NCBI GenBank assembly: GCA_964600045.1
Contig: CAZRHS010000037.1
Coordinates: 1-14,411, forward strand
DNA from: Phil1 sp964600045
GTDB lineage: Bacteria; Bacillota; Clostridia; Christensenellales; CAG-138
Reading direction: 5' to 3'
Length of the DNA: 14,411 nt
Shown here: positions 5,877-13,686 of the stretch, piece after piece
Layout of the letters: each line of letters begins with the position of its first letter
Position numbering within the stretch: position 1 is the stretch's first letter
Notes under the pieces: generated by a model
The model's input: the letters and a program-made list of their open reading frames with translations, nothing else
What the model was told of the DNA's origin: nothing
Databases searched by the model: none
Program-made: the position numbers and the translations under genes

Positions 5877-7205
5877 TTGCCAAAGTATTCCTTCAAGGGC
5901 GGCGTGCATCCTCTGCATTCCCAGCATGAGGGCAAAATGCCGACCCGAAACGCACCGATAAGGGATTTTGTTTCCGACTCGGTGGTTATTCCGATGAGCA
6001 TGCATCTGGGCGCGCCCTCCAAGCCTTGCGTCAGCAAGGGTGACCATGTAAAGGTCGGTCAGCTTATAGGTGAGCCCGTGGGCGGTTTGGGCCTTCCCGT
6101 GCATGCCAGCGTATCCGGCGAGGTTACCGCCGTTGAGCCCAGGCTTATCACCGGTGCTGCGCCCGTAATGTGCGTTTGCATCCAGAACGATTTTGCCGAC
6201 GAATGGGTAGAGGATCTTCACGGCTACGGCAACGTTGAAACCGTTGATCCCGCGCTTATAATCCCCGCCATAAAGGCGGCGGGCATCTGCGGCATGGGCG
6301 GCGCAAGCTTCCCCGCGCATGTTAAGCTTACCCTTCAGGAAGGAAAAACCTGCGATACCATAATCCTTAACGGATCCGAGTGCGAAACATTCCTTACCGC
6401 GGACTATCGCCTTATGATAGAAGAGCCCCGCAGGGTTGTGGACGGTCTTCGTGCCGAGATGCGCGCGCTTAACGTAAAGCGCGGCGTTATCGCCATTGAG
6501 GATAACAAGATGGAGGCTGTTGAGGCCATGCGCAAGGCGGCTGCCGGGCGCGACGGCGTAGAGATAGCGGTGCTCAGAACCAAGTACCCTCAGGGCGGTG
6601 AAAAGCAGCTGATCCATGCCATTACCGGCCGCCAGGTTCCCAGCGGAAAGCTGCCTATAGAGGTGCATACAATAGTTACAAATGTTGCCACGGCCGCCGC
6701 TATTGCGGACGCGGTAATTGACGGCAAGCCCCTTATAAGCCGCATAACCACCGTTACCGGCAAGGTAAACAACCCCTCAAACCTTCGCGTAAGGGTCGGC
6801 ACGATAGTGTCCGACATTATAGGTGAGTGCGGAGGATTCAGCGAGGAAGCCGGAAAGATAGTTATGGGCGGCGGCATGACCGGCATATGCACGGCCAGCA
6901 CCGATATACCCATTGCCAAGGCAAACGGCGGCGTTGTGGTATACAACGAAAAAGAAGCGCAGAGCGTTGAGGAAGAGCCCTGCATACGCTGCGCGCATTG
7001 CGTAGAGGCCTGCCCGATGGGCCTTAACCCCTACAAGCTTAAGCATCTTTGCGATGCGGGCGACCTGGAAGGCGCCAAGGCCAACCATGTTATGGACTGC
7101 ATAGTCTGCGGCTGCTGCTCCTACGCCTGCCCCTCAAGAAGATGGCTGACCGCGGCATTTAAGAACACTAAGGACGCCATAGCAGCCGCGGCAAGGAGGA
7201 AGTAA
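5877..7205 (+). CDS. rnfC: Electron transport complex subunit RnfC
   Basis: RnfC is the peripheral NADH/FMN subunit of the Rnf ferredoxin:NAD+ oxidoreductase, on the cytoplasmic face. From the TTG at 5877 the protein is 442 aa and begins MPKYSFKGGVHP, the usual RnfC start. The frame stays open back to 5823, but that stretch looks unlike RnfC. The TTG has an AAAGGCAGGTG ribosome binding site ending 6 nt upstream. Visible motifs are the nucleotide loop GMGGASFP (139-146), KYPQGGEKQL (236-245), the MGGGMTG segment (about 330-336) and two ferredoxin-type clusters, CIRCAHCVEACP (C369, C372, C375, C379) and CIVCGCCSYACP (C408, C411, C414, C418). It is first in the operon. Its end carries the AGGAGG site for rnfD, which starts one base after the stop. 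Confidence 0.95.
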   Translation: MPKYSFKGGVHPLHSQHEGKMPTRNAPIRDFVSDSVVIPMSMHLGAPSKPCVSKGDHVKVGQLIGEPVGGLGLPVHASVSGEVTAVEPRLITGAAPVMCVCIQNDFADEWVEDLHGYGNVETVDPALIIPAIKAAGICGMGGASFPAHVKLTLQEGKTCDTIILNGSECETFLTADYRLMIEEPRRVVDGLRAEMRALNVKRGVIAIEDNKMEAVEAMRKAAAGRDGVEIAVLRTKYPQGGEKQLIHAITGRQVPSGKLPIEVHTIVTNVATAAAIADAVIDGKPLISRITTVTGKVNNPSNLRVRVGTIVSDIIGECGGFSEEAGKIVMGGGMTGICTASTDIPIAKANGGVVVYNEKEAQSVEEEPCIRCAHCVEACPMGLNPYKLKHLCDAGDLEGAKANHVMDCIVCGCCSYACPSRRWLTAAFKNTKDAIAAAARRK

Positions 7206-7206
7206 T

Positions 7207-8133
7207 ATGAGCCTGTATCTTTCCACCGCACCCCATGTGCGCAGCCCTCAGAACACCCGCTCCCTTATGGGAGACGTTCTGATAGCGCTTGCCCCCACCA
7301 CGATAGCCGGTATTTATTACTATGGCTGGAACGCCGCGCTTATAGTCGCGCTGTCCACGCTGTCCGCCGTGCTGTTCGAGTATCTGTGGCAGAAGCTTAC
7401 GCATAAGACAATAAGAATAGGCGATCTCAGCGCGGCCGTAACCGGCCTGCTCATCGGCCTTAACCTGCCCCCCACGGCCCCGTGGTGGCTGCCCATAATC
7501 GGCAGCGGCCTTGCGATAGTCCTCGTAAAGCAGCTGTTCGGCGGCATTGGCGATAACTTTGTTAACCCCGCGCTGGCGGCTCGCGGCATTCTGCTCGCAA
7601 GCTGGCCCGTTCGCATGACCACCTTTGTTCTGCCCACCTGCTTCAGCGGTGCCGATGCTACCACAAGCGCAACCGTGCTTGCCGGCTATGAAGCAAGCTA
7701 CATGGATATGTTCCTGGGCAACATCCCCGGCTGTATCGGCGAGGTCTGCAAGGCCGCCATACTGCTCGGCTTCCTGTATATGCTCATAAGAAAGGTTATA
7801 ACCTGGCGCATACCGGTAACGTTCCTTGCGGTAGTGTTCGTATTCACGGCTATCCTTGGCGGCGACCCCGTTCAGGCTATACTTTGCGGCGGCGTAATGC
7901 TCGGCGCAGTATTTATGGCAACGGATTACACCACCAGCCCCATGAGCGCAAAGGGCCAGTTCATATACGCTGCGGGCTGCGGCATAATAGTGGTTATAAT
8001 CCGCAACTTCTGTAACTATCCCGAGGGCGTGACCTACGGCATACTCGTTATGAACATAGTCACTCCGCTGCTGGATAAATACGTTAAACCCCGGCTTTAT
8101 GGCCGCCTGAAGGAGGAAAAGGCCAATGGCTAA
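7207..8133 (+). CDS. rnfD: Electron transport complex subunit RnfD
   Basis: RnfD is the integral membrane flavoprotein of Rnf, related to NqrB. It carries a covalently bound FMN and takes part in ion translocation. The 308-residue product has many hydrophobic helices. The flavinylation motif DATTSATVL (150-158) places the probable FMN-bearing threonine at T156. The conserved GDNFVNPALAARG (115-127) and the C-terminal MNIVTPLLDKYVKP (282-295) also fit. AGGAGG at 7194-7199 lies 7 nt before the ATG. Its last 8 bases overlap rnfE, whose AAGGAGG site lies within the rnfD tail. The gene that normally follows rnfD, rnfG, is absent here. ApbE would be needed for flavinylation and is not in this window. 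Confidence 0.95.
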   Translation: MSLYLSTAPHVRSPQNTRSLMGDVLIALAPTTIAGIYYYGWNAALIVALSTLSAVLFEYLWQKLTHKTIRIGDLSAAVTGLLIGLNLPPTAPWWLPIIGSGLAIVLVKQLFGGIGDNFVNPALAARGILLASWPVRMTTFVLPTCFSGADATTSATVLAGYEASYMDMFLGNIPGCIGEVCKAAILLGFLYMLIRKVITWRIPVTFLAVVFVFTAILGGDPVQAILCGGVMLGAVFMATDYTTSPMSAKGQFIYAAGCGIIVVIIRNFCNYPEGVTYGILVMNIVTPLLDKYVKPRLYGRLKEEKANG

Positions 8134-8770
8134 GAAAGAAAAAACAGTCGCCAGCGTATTCTTTAACGGAATACTGAACGAAAACCCGACTCTCAGGCTG
8201 GTGCTGGGCATCTGCCCCACGCTTGCCTCCACAACCAGCGCCTCCAACGCCGTAGGCATGGGCCTTGCGGCAACGTTCGTGCTTGTTGGTTCAAACTTTG
8301 TTATTTCCCTTTTGAGGAACATAATACCCGACAAGATCCGCATACCCGCGTTCGTCGTTATAATATGTACGTTCGTTACGGTTGTTGAGATGATCGTTAA
8401 GGCATACGTCCCCGCGCTTTATGATAGCCTTGGCATGTTTATACCGCTTATAGTGGTTAACTGCATTATACTGGCGCGCGCCGAGGCGTTCGCCAGCAAG
8501 AACGGTCCCCTTCTCAGCGCGGCTGACGGTTTGGGCATGGGCTGCGGCTTCACCCTCGCAATAACCGTTATCGGCATTATCCGCGAGATTCTCGGCAGCG
8601 GCAGCGTGTTCGGCATAAGCCTCTTCGGCGAAAGCTTCGAGCCTATGCTCCTTGCCCTTATGGCACCGGGCGGCTTCCTGGTATTCGGCAGCGTTCTTGG
8701 CATTGCCAACTACTTCACTCAGAAGGCTGATAAGAAAAAGACTGAGGAGAAAGGAGTTATACACGCATGA
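8126..8770 (+). CDS. rnfE: Electron transport complex subunit RnfE
   Basis: RnfE is a membrane subunit related to NqrD. In the Nqr/Rnf structures it pairs with RnfA in inverted topology around an intramembrane [2Fe-2S] cluster. The 214-residue protein has six likely membrane helices. The two conserved half-site cysteines are present, C30 in LGICPTLAST and C113 in LIVVNCIILAR. The family start NGILNENPTLRLVLG (14-28) distinguishes it from RnfA. The ATG at 8126 overlaps the end of rnfD by 8 bp, which suggests translational coupling. The C-terminal tail is lysine-rich (KADKKKTEEK) and probably cytoplasmic. It ends with a 4-bp ATGA overlap with rnfA. Confidence 0.95.
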   Translation: MAKKEKTVASVFFNGILNENPTLRLVLGICPTLASTTSASNAVGMGLAATFVLVGSNFVISLLRNIIPDKIRIPAFVVIICTFVTVVEMIVKAYVPALYDSLGMFIPLIVVNCIILARAEAFASKNGPLLSAADGLGMGCGFTLAITVIGIIREILGSGSVFGISLFGESFEPMLLALMAPGGFLVFGSVLGIANYFTQKADKKKTEEKGVIHA

Positions 8771-9381
8771 GCGGCATAGCAAAAGTTCTGCTTTTCATGG
8801 TGAACTGCATACTCACCAACAACTTCATTTTCTCTCGTTACCTTGGTAACTGCCCGTTCCTCGGCGTATCAAACAAGGTTGAAACCGCCACGGGCATGGG
8901 CCTGGCCGTTACGTTCGTTATGGGTATCGCCAGCCTGTTCACTTACCTGATTTACACTTATATTCTGGTACCGCTCGGACTGAGCTACCTTTCAACCATA
9001 GTGTTCATACTGGTTATCGCCAGCCTTGTTCAGATTGTTGAAATGTTCATCAAAAAGAGCAGCCCCTCCCTTTATAAGGCGCTTGGTATTTACCTGCCCC
9101 TTATAACCACCAACTGCGCGGTTCTTGGCGTTTGCCTGCTCAACATCGGCAGCCCCATAACCATCGGCGGCGAGGTACTGGAATACAATCTGCTTTACTC
9201 CGTGCTTAACGGCATATTCGGCGCTCTCGGCTTCCTGCTTGCCATAGTCCTTATGGCCGGCGTAAGGGAAAGGCTTGAAACGTCCAAAATACCGGAGTGC
9301 CTTAGGGGCTTCTCCAGCTCGCTGATAATCGCCGGCCTGATGTCCGTGGCATTCATGGGCTTCGCGGGCCTCGGCGCATAA
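8767..9381 (+). CDS. rnfA: Electron transport complex subunit RnfA
   Basis: RnfA is a membrane subunit related to NqrE and the inverted-topology partner of RnfE. The 204-residue product has six predicted helices. Its family signature NNFIFSRYLGNCPFLGVS (18-35) contains C29, and LPLITTNCAVLGVCLL contains C117, the second half-site for the shared [2Fe-2S] cluster. The end (AGLMSVAFMGFAGLG) is typical. The ATG overlaps the rnfE stop by 4 bp, with AAGGAG (8751-8756) 10 nt upstream. rnfB follows 13 nt after the stop. Confidence 0.96.
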   Translation: MSGIAKVLLFMVNCILTNNFIFSRYLGNCPFLGVSNKVETATGMGLAVTFVMGIASLFTYLIYTYILVPLGLSYLSTIVFILVIASLVQIVEMFIKKSSPSLYKALGIYLPLITTNCAVLGVCLLNIGSPITIGGEVLEYNLLYSVLNGIFGALGFLLAIVLMAGVRERLETSKIPECLRGFSSSLIIAGLMSVAFMGFAGLGA

Positions 9382-9394
9382 GGAGGGAACGAAT

Positions 9395-10198
9395 ATGAAT
9401 TGGATCCCCGTATTGCTTGCCTTTGGTGTGCTCGGCATAGTAGGCCTTATATTCGGCATACTGCTTGAGATTGCGGATAAAAAGCTTTCCGTTGAGGTTG
9501 ACCCCAGGGTCGGTAAGGTTGCCGAGGCTCTGGGCGGCGCCAACTGCGGTGCCTGCGGATACGCCGGCTGTGCCGCGTTCGCGGAGGCTGTTGTAAAGGG
9601 CGAGGCTCAGCCAAACGGCTGCGCCGCCGCGAACCTTGCCGCGATAAGCGAAGCGCTCGGCATCACTGTTGAGGAAAAGGAAAAGATGGTTGCCCGCGTT
9701 ATATGCCAGGGCCACAGCGGTGTTGCCGTGGAGAGGTATAAATACGATGGTTACACCAGCTGCGCCGTTGCCGCCTCCATGTCCGGCGGCCCCAAGATGT
9801 GCTCCTACGCCTGCATAGGCCTTGGAGACTGCATGCGCGTTTGTAAGTTCGGCGCCATCAGCATGGATAACGGCATTGCGAACATAGACCCCAACGTTTG
9901 CGTTGCCTGCGGAAACTGCGAAAAGGCCTGCCCCAGAAGCGCGATTAAGATCGTGCCTGCCGATGCTAAGGTTCAGGTGCTCTGCCGCAATAAGGACGTT
10001 GGCCGTGTTGCCCGCGCCGCCTGCATGAAGGCCTGCATAGGCTGCGGCCGCTGCGTTAAGGAGTGCAAGTACGACGCTATAAGCGTTGTTGACGGCTATG
10101 CCCACATAGACCTTGATAAGTGCACGCGCTGCGGCGCCTGCGCCAAGGTTTGCCCCTGCGGCTGCATAATCGACTACTCCGTACAGCAGCCCGAGTAA
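9395..10198 (+). CDS. rnfB: Electron transport complex subunit RnfB
   Basis: RnfB is the ferredoxin-accepting iron-sulphur subunit, anchored by one N-terminal helix (about 4-26). The 267-residue protein has 26 cysteines. The Fe-S domain site is C51, C54, C59, C76 (CGACGYAGC, then C76). Two ferredoxin-like modules follow: C136/C140/C146/C150 with C169/C172/C175/C179, and C214/C217/C220/C224 with C243/C246/C249/C253. That predicts about five [4Fe-4S] clusters, in the range of clostridial RnfB proteins. C104, C123, C197, C210, C255 and C257 are extra. AAGGAGG just after the rnfA stop serves the ATG. It is last in the operon and is followed by a strong terminator. Confidence 0.96.
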   Translation: MNWIPVLLAFGVLGIVGLIFGILLEIADKKLSVEVDPRVGKVAEALGGANCGACGYAGCAAFAEAVVKGEAQPNGCAAANLAAISEALGITVEEKEKMVARVICQGHSGVAVERYKYDGYTSCAVAASMSGGPKMCSYACIGLGDCMRVCKFGAISMDNGIANIDPNVCVACGNCEKACPRSAIKIVPADAKVQVLCRNKDVGRVARAACMKACIGCGRCVKECKYDAISVVDGYAHIDLDKCTRCGACAKVCPCGCIIDYSVQQPE

Positions 10199-10226
10199 TC
10201 AAAATTAAAAACAAAGCACAAACAAT

Positions 10227-10258
10227 AAGCCCCCGACCGATTTGGCCGGGGGCTTTTT
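10227..10258 (+). terminator. Rho-independent terminator of the rnf operon
   Basis: A GC-rich stem (AAGCCCCCG at 10227-10235 with CGGGGGCTT at 10247-10255), extended past one mismatch by CC/GG, closes a 5-nt loop and ends in TTTTT (10254-10258). It begins 28 nt after the rnfB stop. A/T-rich sequence on the other side means it may also stop transcripts from the convergent small gene. Confidence 0.93.
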
Positions 10259-10271
10259 CGTATACTCGCGA

Positions 10272-10472
10272 TCAGTTTTCCTTTTTGAATGTTACTATAA
10301 ACGCGCCTCTCAGCTGTGAAGACGTTGCCATATAATCGTATGTTGCAAGCTCCCAGCCTTCGGCGGCTCTTTCATTTATAAGCTTGTCCAGCATAGCCGC
10401 GTCATTCGCGTTTGCGTTGTCGGAAAACCATTTTCTGCTTACGGGTAAAATCTCTGTTTTGTAGGTGTACAT
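10272..10472 (-). CDS. Small DUF4177-like protein
   Basis: This is a 66-residue soluble protein of unknown function. It resembles DUF4177-type proteins in its start (MYTYKTEILP), a central helix ending in the signature AAEGWELATY (36-45) and a C-terminal strand ending in IVTFKKEN. No catalytic motif, signal peptide or membrane segment is visible. An AAAGGAGAAA site precedes the ATG at good distance. I see no clear promoter in the 109 nt between the dppA stop and this start. It may be read through the dppA hairpin, or come from a promoter I cannot recognise. The family assignment is by pattern. Confidence 0.7.
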   Translation of the reverse strand: MYTYKTEILPVSRKWFSDNANANDAAMLDKLINERAAEGWELATYDYMATSSQLRGAFIVTFKKEN

Positions 10473-10520
10473 AATTGTATTTCTCCTTTTGAAAAATCGC
10501 TGTGCCGCTCTCCGGCTGAT

Positions 10521-10557
10521 GCAAAATCAAAGGAGGCGCCTCCGTTGGAAGTGCCTC
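10521..10557 (-). terminator. Terminator after dppA
   Basis: GGAGGCGCCTCC (10532-10543) pairs with 10547-10558 through a 12-position stem containing one mismatch and one G-U, around a GTT loop. On the minus strand it is followed by TTTGATTTTGC. It lies 25 nt downstream of the dppA stop, where the alr-hydrolase-dppA transcript would end. Confidence 0.75.
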
Positions 10558-10581
10558 CCCGGGTAACTTATTTAGTTTGTA

Positions 10582-11388
10582 TCAAAGAACAAAGTAGAAG
10601 AAGCGCATGGCATCGAACCAATCGGTGCACTCGAACTCAACCGTGCGCGCGCCGGTCTGCTTGGCTCCGGGATAGAAGCCGCCGCCGTAGGCCTTGAAAT
10701 GCTCCTTGAAGTTTACCTCTATATGGTACTTCTCACTCTGCGGGAACATAAGGTCTTCCTTCTTCTTGGTGGCTATGGCCTCGGACACGGTTTCGCGTAT
10801 GCGGCGAACGGCCACGTCGGGATGCAGCGTAAGGGCGCCGGCGCCGGTACCTTCGTTGGTGGGTACGGTGGCGATGTTGGGGTTAATCTCGTTCATCCAT
10901 TCGCAAAGGCCGCGGTCTCCGCAAACGCAGTATACGGGAACACCCATGGTGCTGGCGATAAGGGAGTTGAGCATAAGCTCGGGAGCCAGTATGCCGTTTA
11001 CCTTAACGTAGTTGTTCTGGGTATTCATGGTGTGGGAAAGGGGATTGCCGTTCATCTGGGCCGCGCTGTGGTAGCCGGTGAACACCACGCCGTCAAAAGT
11101 ATTATCAAGGCCGAACATCATGGAAAGGGGGCTGCGTGCCCAGCCGCGGAAAACGCGGGCGTATTCGGGGAGCTTGGCGGGGTTCAGGTTGCGGGCGCTG
11201 TCGTGAGCATCCTTAACAACTATTTCCTCAATGCCTGCGTCATGCGCGCCCTCACAGGCGGCGGCAACCTCACGGGTCATCTGATTGGAAAAATAATCAT
11301 AGTCGTGGGGCATGGAACGCTCGGTTTCGTTCCAGTTGACAATACCCGCGGTACCTTCGATATCCGCGCTGATAAACAGTTTTTTCAT
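10582..11388 (-). CDS. dppA: M55 family D-aminopeptidase (DppA-like)
   Basis: This zinc-dependent D-aminopeptidase of peptidase family M55 has as its B. subtilis prototype DppA, which cleaves D-Ala-D-Ala and D-Ala-Gly-Gly. From the ATG at 11388 the protein is 268 aa, close to the 274 of DppA. The metal ligands fall where expected: D9 and E11 in SADIEGTAG, H62 in DAHDSARN, H107 in GYHSAA, and E137 in APELMLN. The SHTMN motif (H119) matches the active-site histidine region. Another ATG at 11397 is only 1 nt from the AAGGAG (11399-11404), while 11388 is 10 nt away, so 11388 is preferred. It lacks a signal peptide and is probably cytoplasmic. It sits 42 nt after the hydrolase gene in the alr unit. 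The family is certain; the exact substrate is inferred. Confidence 0.93.
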   Translation of the reverse strand: MKKLFISADIEGTAGIVNWNETERSMPHDYDYFSNQMTREVAAACEGAHDAGIEEIVVKDAHDSARNLNPAKLPEYARVFRGWARSPLSMMFGLDNTFDGVVFTGYHSAAQMNGNPLSHTMNTQNNYVKVNGILAPELMLNSLIASTMGVPVYCVCGDRGLCEWMNEINPNIATVPTNEGTGAGALTLHPDVAVRRIRETVSEAIATKKKEDLMFPQSEKYHIEVNFKEHFKAYGGGFYPGAKQTGARTVEFECTDWFDAMRFFYFVL

Positions 11389-11430
11389 TGATATCATTCT
11401 CCTTGTTTTTTTCTAATATAAATTTAACGG

Positions 11431-12366
11431 TTAGAAGCCGTACTTGTCAAGAAAAGCATTGACTGTTTCGTAATATTTTTCGCGGTTCACGCTTATGCTG
11501 CGCACGTGACCCGCACCGGGGCAGATATACAGCGCCTTTTTGCCGCGCTTTAAGTCATAAAGCCTTAATGTGTTCGTATACGGTATAAGCTTGTCTGCCG
11601 TGCCGTGTATGAAAAGCACAGGCACATCGGCAAGGCCGTTTTTCTGCCTAAGTTCGTTTGCGGGCGAAACGTCCGCGTATTCAAAGCCCGCGCGCATTTT
11701 CAGTATCATATTCGCGCAGCCCTCAAACGGCCACGCGGGCAGGTGCTTCATTGAACGCAGGTTATACATAAGCTGGTCGTGAAGATCCGCGAACGGGCAA
11801 TCGGCAACGGCAAAGTCCGGCGGATTGTCACCAAGCGCGCATAAAAGCACGGTGGCGCCGCCCATTGAATCCCCGTGAACGCCAACGGTGCAGGGCTTTT
11901 CGGGGTAGCCTTTGTCGCGCCGCGCAAGAGCCACAAGCCTTGATAAATCGTCCCGCTCAAGGTAGCCCATGGTGCAGTATTTCCCTTCGGAGGTGCCGCT
12001 GTTTCGCTGATGATAAAGCAAAACGTCGTACCCGCGCCGCATGTATATGCGGGCGTATTTAAGCTCCGATTCGCGGCGCACCCAGAATCCGTGCGCAAGC
12101 ACGCAAACCTTATCGGTGGGCTGCTTGGCCCTGTACCAGCAGTAATCAAGCCTTGCGCCGTCTTTTGCGATAATGCTGCCCTCTTCATCGGGAACCATTG
12201 CTTCCATCTCGCCCGGGGCAAAGTTGCCGCGCTCGATTTCAAGCTGTATAACCTCATCAAGTGAGGAACGCTCGGGCGTGATGACAAGCTTTATAAGCAT
12301 CCACGATACTATAAATATAAAGGCGGCCGCAATAATGACCGAAGCAATAATAATCCACAGCCACAT
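11431..12366 (-). CDS. Membrane-anchored alpha/beta hydrolase
   Basis: This alpha/beta hydrolase of unknown substrate resembles YqkD-type and other serine peptidase/esterase-like proteins. From the ATG at 12366 it is 311 aa; a GTG at 12375 is in frame, but AGAGGTG (12373-12379) is correctly spaced only for the ATG. Numbered from the ATG, one N-terminal membrane helix spans about 1-27. The oxyanion segment is LAHGFWVRR (90-98), the nucleophile elbow GVHGDSMGG holds S167, the acid is D258 in HGTADKLIP and the catalytic histidine is H287 in GAGHVRS. The helix places the catalytic domain outside the membrane or tethers it inside; the sequence does not show which. It lies 27 nt downstream of alr and 42 nt upstream of dppA, consistent with one transcript. 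Confidence 0.88.
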   Translation of the reverse strand: MWLWIIIASVIIAAAFIFIVSWMLIKLVITPERSSLDEVIQLEIERGNFAPGEMEAMVPDEEGSIIAKDGARLDYCWYRAKQPTDKVCVLAHGFWVRRESELKYARIYMRRGYDVLLYHQRNSGTSEGKYCTMGYLERDDLSRLVALARRDKGYPEKPCTVGVHGDSMGGATVLLCALGDNPPDFAVADCPFADLHDQLMYNLRSMKHLPAWPFEGCANMILKMRAGFEYADVSPANELRQKNGLADVPVLFIHGTADKLIPYTNTLRLYDLKRGKKALYICPGAGHVRSISVNREKYYETVNAFLDKYGF

Positions 12367-12393
12367 CACAGCCACCTCTTTTCGTCTTTTGTT

Positions 12394-13530
12394 TTAGTCC
12401 TCGTTAATGTAAACCCTGGGTACGCGCTTTGTTACCAGGCAGGTAAGCTCATAGTTTATGGTGCCAACCTTCTGCGCCGCGTCTTCCCAAGAGATGGAGT
12501 CGCCGCCGATAAGGGTAACCTCATCGCCGCGCTTTACCTTTTCCTTATCCGCCAGTACCATGCACATATCCATGCAGATGCGGCCGGCCTGCTCGTAGCG
12601 GGTGCCGTTTATGGTAACGGTGGTATTGTTGGAAAGGCGGCGGGGATAACCGTCCGCATAGCCCGCGAGCACAACGGCGGTGGTAAAGGGCTTGTCTCCC
12701 TTAAAGGTGCGGCCGTAGCTTACGGTTGCGCCGGCGGGGAAATCACGAACCTGGGAAACGTGACTCTTAAGGGTCATAACGGGCTTAAGCGGGCCGTACT
12801 GGGGCATGCTGTCCGGATACATACCATAAAGTATAACGCCCTCGCGAACCATGTCTATCTGCGTTTCGGGGTGGTAAAGTATGCCCGCGCTGTTGCTGGT
12901 GTGGCAGGTTTCGGGCCTTAAACCCTTTTCGGTAAGGTAGTTCATAACGGTTTTGTAGTTATCAAGCTGATAGGCCGTGAACTGATCCTGGTCGGGGGTA
13001 TCGGCTACGCAGAAGTGGGTATACATACCGGTAACCTTAACGTTTGAAAGCTTGCTCATGCGCTCGGCGGCCTTAGCGGCCTCCATGGCGGCCTCGTGAC
13101 CCTGCGCGAAAAGACCCGCGCGGCTCATGCCGGTATCAAGCTTAATGTGGCCCTTTACGGTAACGCCCGCGGCCTTTGCGGCCTCGTTCAGCTCAAGGGC
13201 GTGGCTTTCGTCAACAAGGGTCTGTGTAATGTCAAGATCCGCAAGCACCTTGGCGTATTCATGGGAAGTGTAGCCAAGTATAAGTATGGTCTTGGTGATG
13301 CCGCCCTGCCTAAGCTCAACAGCCTCGCTCAGGCAAGCAACCGCAAACGCGTCCGCGCCGCATTTTTCAAGGTAGCGTCCGCAGCGCACCGCGCCGTGAC
13401 CGTACGCGTCCGCCTTTATAACGCACATTACCTTTTTGCCGGTAGCACGCGCTATTTCATAGTTGTGCTTAAGCGCGGCCATGTCTATTTCCGCCCATGT
13501 ACGGGCGGTGGGAGAAAGAAGTTCGCTCAT
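12394..13530 (-). CDS. alr: Alanine racemase
   Basis: Alanine racemase is the PLP enzyme that interconverts L- and D-alanine for peptidoglycan precursors. The 378-residue protein has the standard length and two-domain order. The PLP-binding lysine is K39 in VIKADAYGHG. The HIKLDTGMSRAG segment (128-139) and EGVILYGMYP (230-239) line the barrel. Y272 in VSYGRTF is the second catalytic base, and AGRICMDM (315-322) contributes the substrate pocket. GGAGG lies 6 nt before the ATG, and a TTGACA promoter lies upstream. It heads a probable three-gene unit with the hydrolase and dppA. Codon use is ATA-rich for isoleucine, unlike the next gene, metA. Confidence 0.97.
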   Translation of the reverse strand: MSELLSPTARTWAEIDMAALKHNYEIARATGKKVMCVIKADAYGHGAVRCGRYLEKCGADAFAVACLSEAVELRQGGITKTILILGYTSHEYAKVLADLDITQTLVDESHALELNEAAKAAGVTVKGHIKLDTGMSRAGLFAQGHEAAMEAAKAAERMSKLSNVKVTGMYTHFCVADTPDQDQFTAYQLDNYKTVMNYLTEKGLRPETCHTSNSAGILYHPETQIDMVREGVILYGMYPDSMPQYGPLKPVMTLKSHVSQVRDFPAGATVSYGRTFKGDKPFTTAVVLAGYADGYPRRLSNNTTVTINGTRYEQAGRICMDMCMVLADKEKVKRGDEVTLIGGDSISWEDAAQKVGTINYELTCLVTKRVPRVYINED

Positions 13531-13571
13531 ATTATGCCTCCAAAATTTGGGCTTTCGCCCTAACAGACTAC

Positions 13572-13600
13572 AGTTTATTCCAATGAACCGCTCATGTCAA
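13572..13600 (-). promoter_or_regulatory. Predicted sigma-A promoter of alr
   Basis: On the minus strand a perfect TTGACA (13600-13595), a 17-nt spacer and TAAACT (13577-13572) precede alr. The start would be near 13565, giving a leader of about 35 nt. The leader contains a GGGC-GAAA-GCCC tetraloop hairpin (13560-13549) just ahead of the ribosome binding site. Confidence 0.65.
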
Positions 13601-13686
13601 CCGATGGAACGGGCATTGTTTACGATTTATTAATACATAAGGCGCATTAGCCCATAACGGTAGGGCAGTAAAATCGGATTTTCATG

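Noticed and set aside
5748..6668. 306-codon minus-strand open frame opposite rnfC
   Set aside because: It is a shadow of rnfC in a GC-biased region, covers the rnf promoter, and its translation resembles no known protein.
8126..8133. A hidden or fragmentary rnfG at the rnfD/rnfE junction
   Set aside because: The two frames overlap, both termini match their families, and no FMN_bind-like sequence or out-of-frame remnant is present.
7168..8343. 391-codon minus-strand open frame opposite rnfD and rnfE
   Set aside because: The plus-strand genes are unmistakable membrane proteins with motifs and ribosome binding sites. The antisense product shows no domain and arises from codon bias.
9353..10105. 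250-codon minus-strand open frame opposite rnfB
   Set aside because: It is an alanine/glycine-rich shadow of the cysteine-rich rnfB frame, with no recognisable features.
10699..11391. 230-codon plus-strand open frame opposite dppA
   Set aside because: The DppA frame has all metal ligands in register. The opposite frame is a glycine/valine/histidine-rich shadow.
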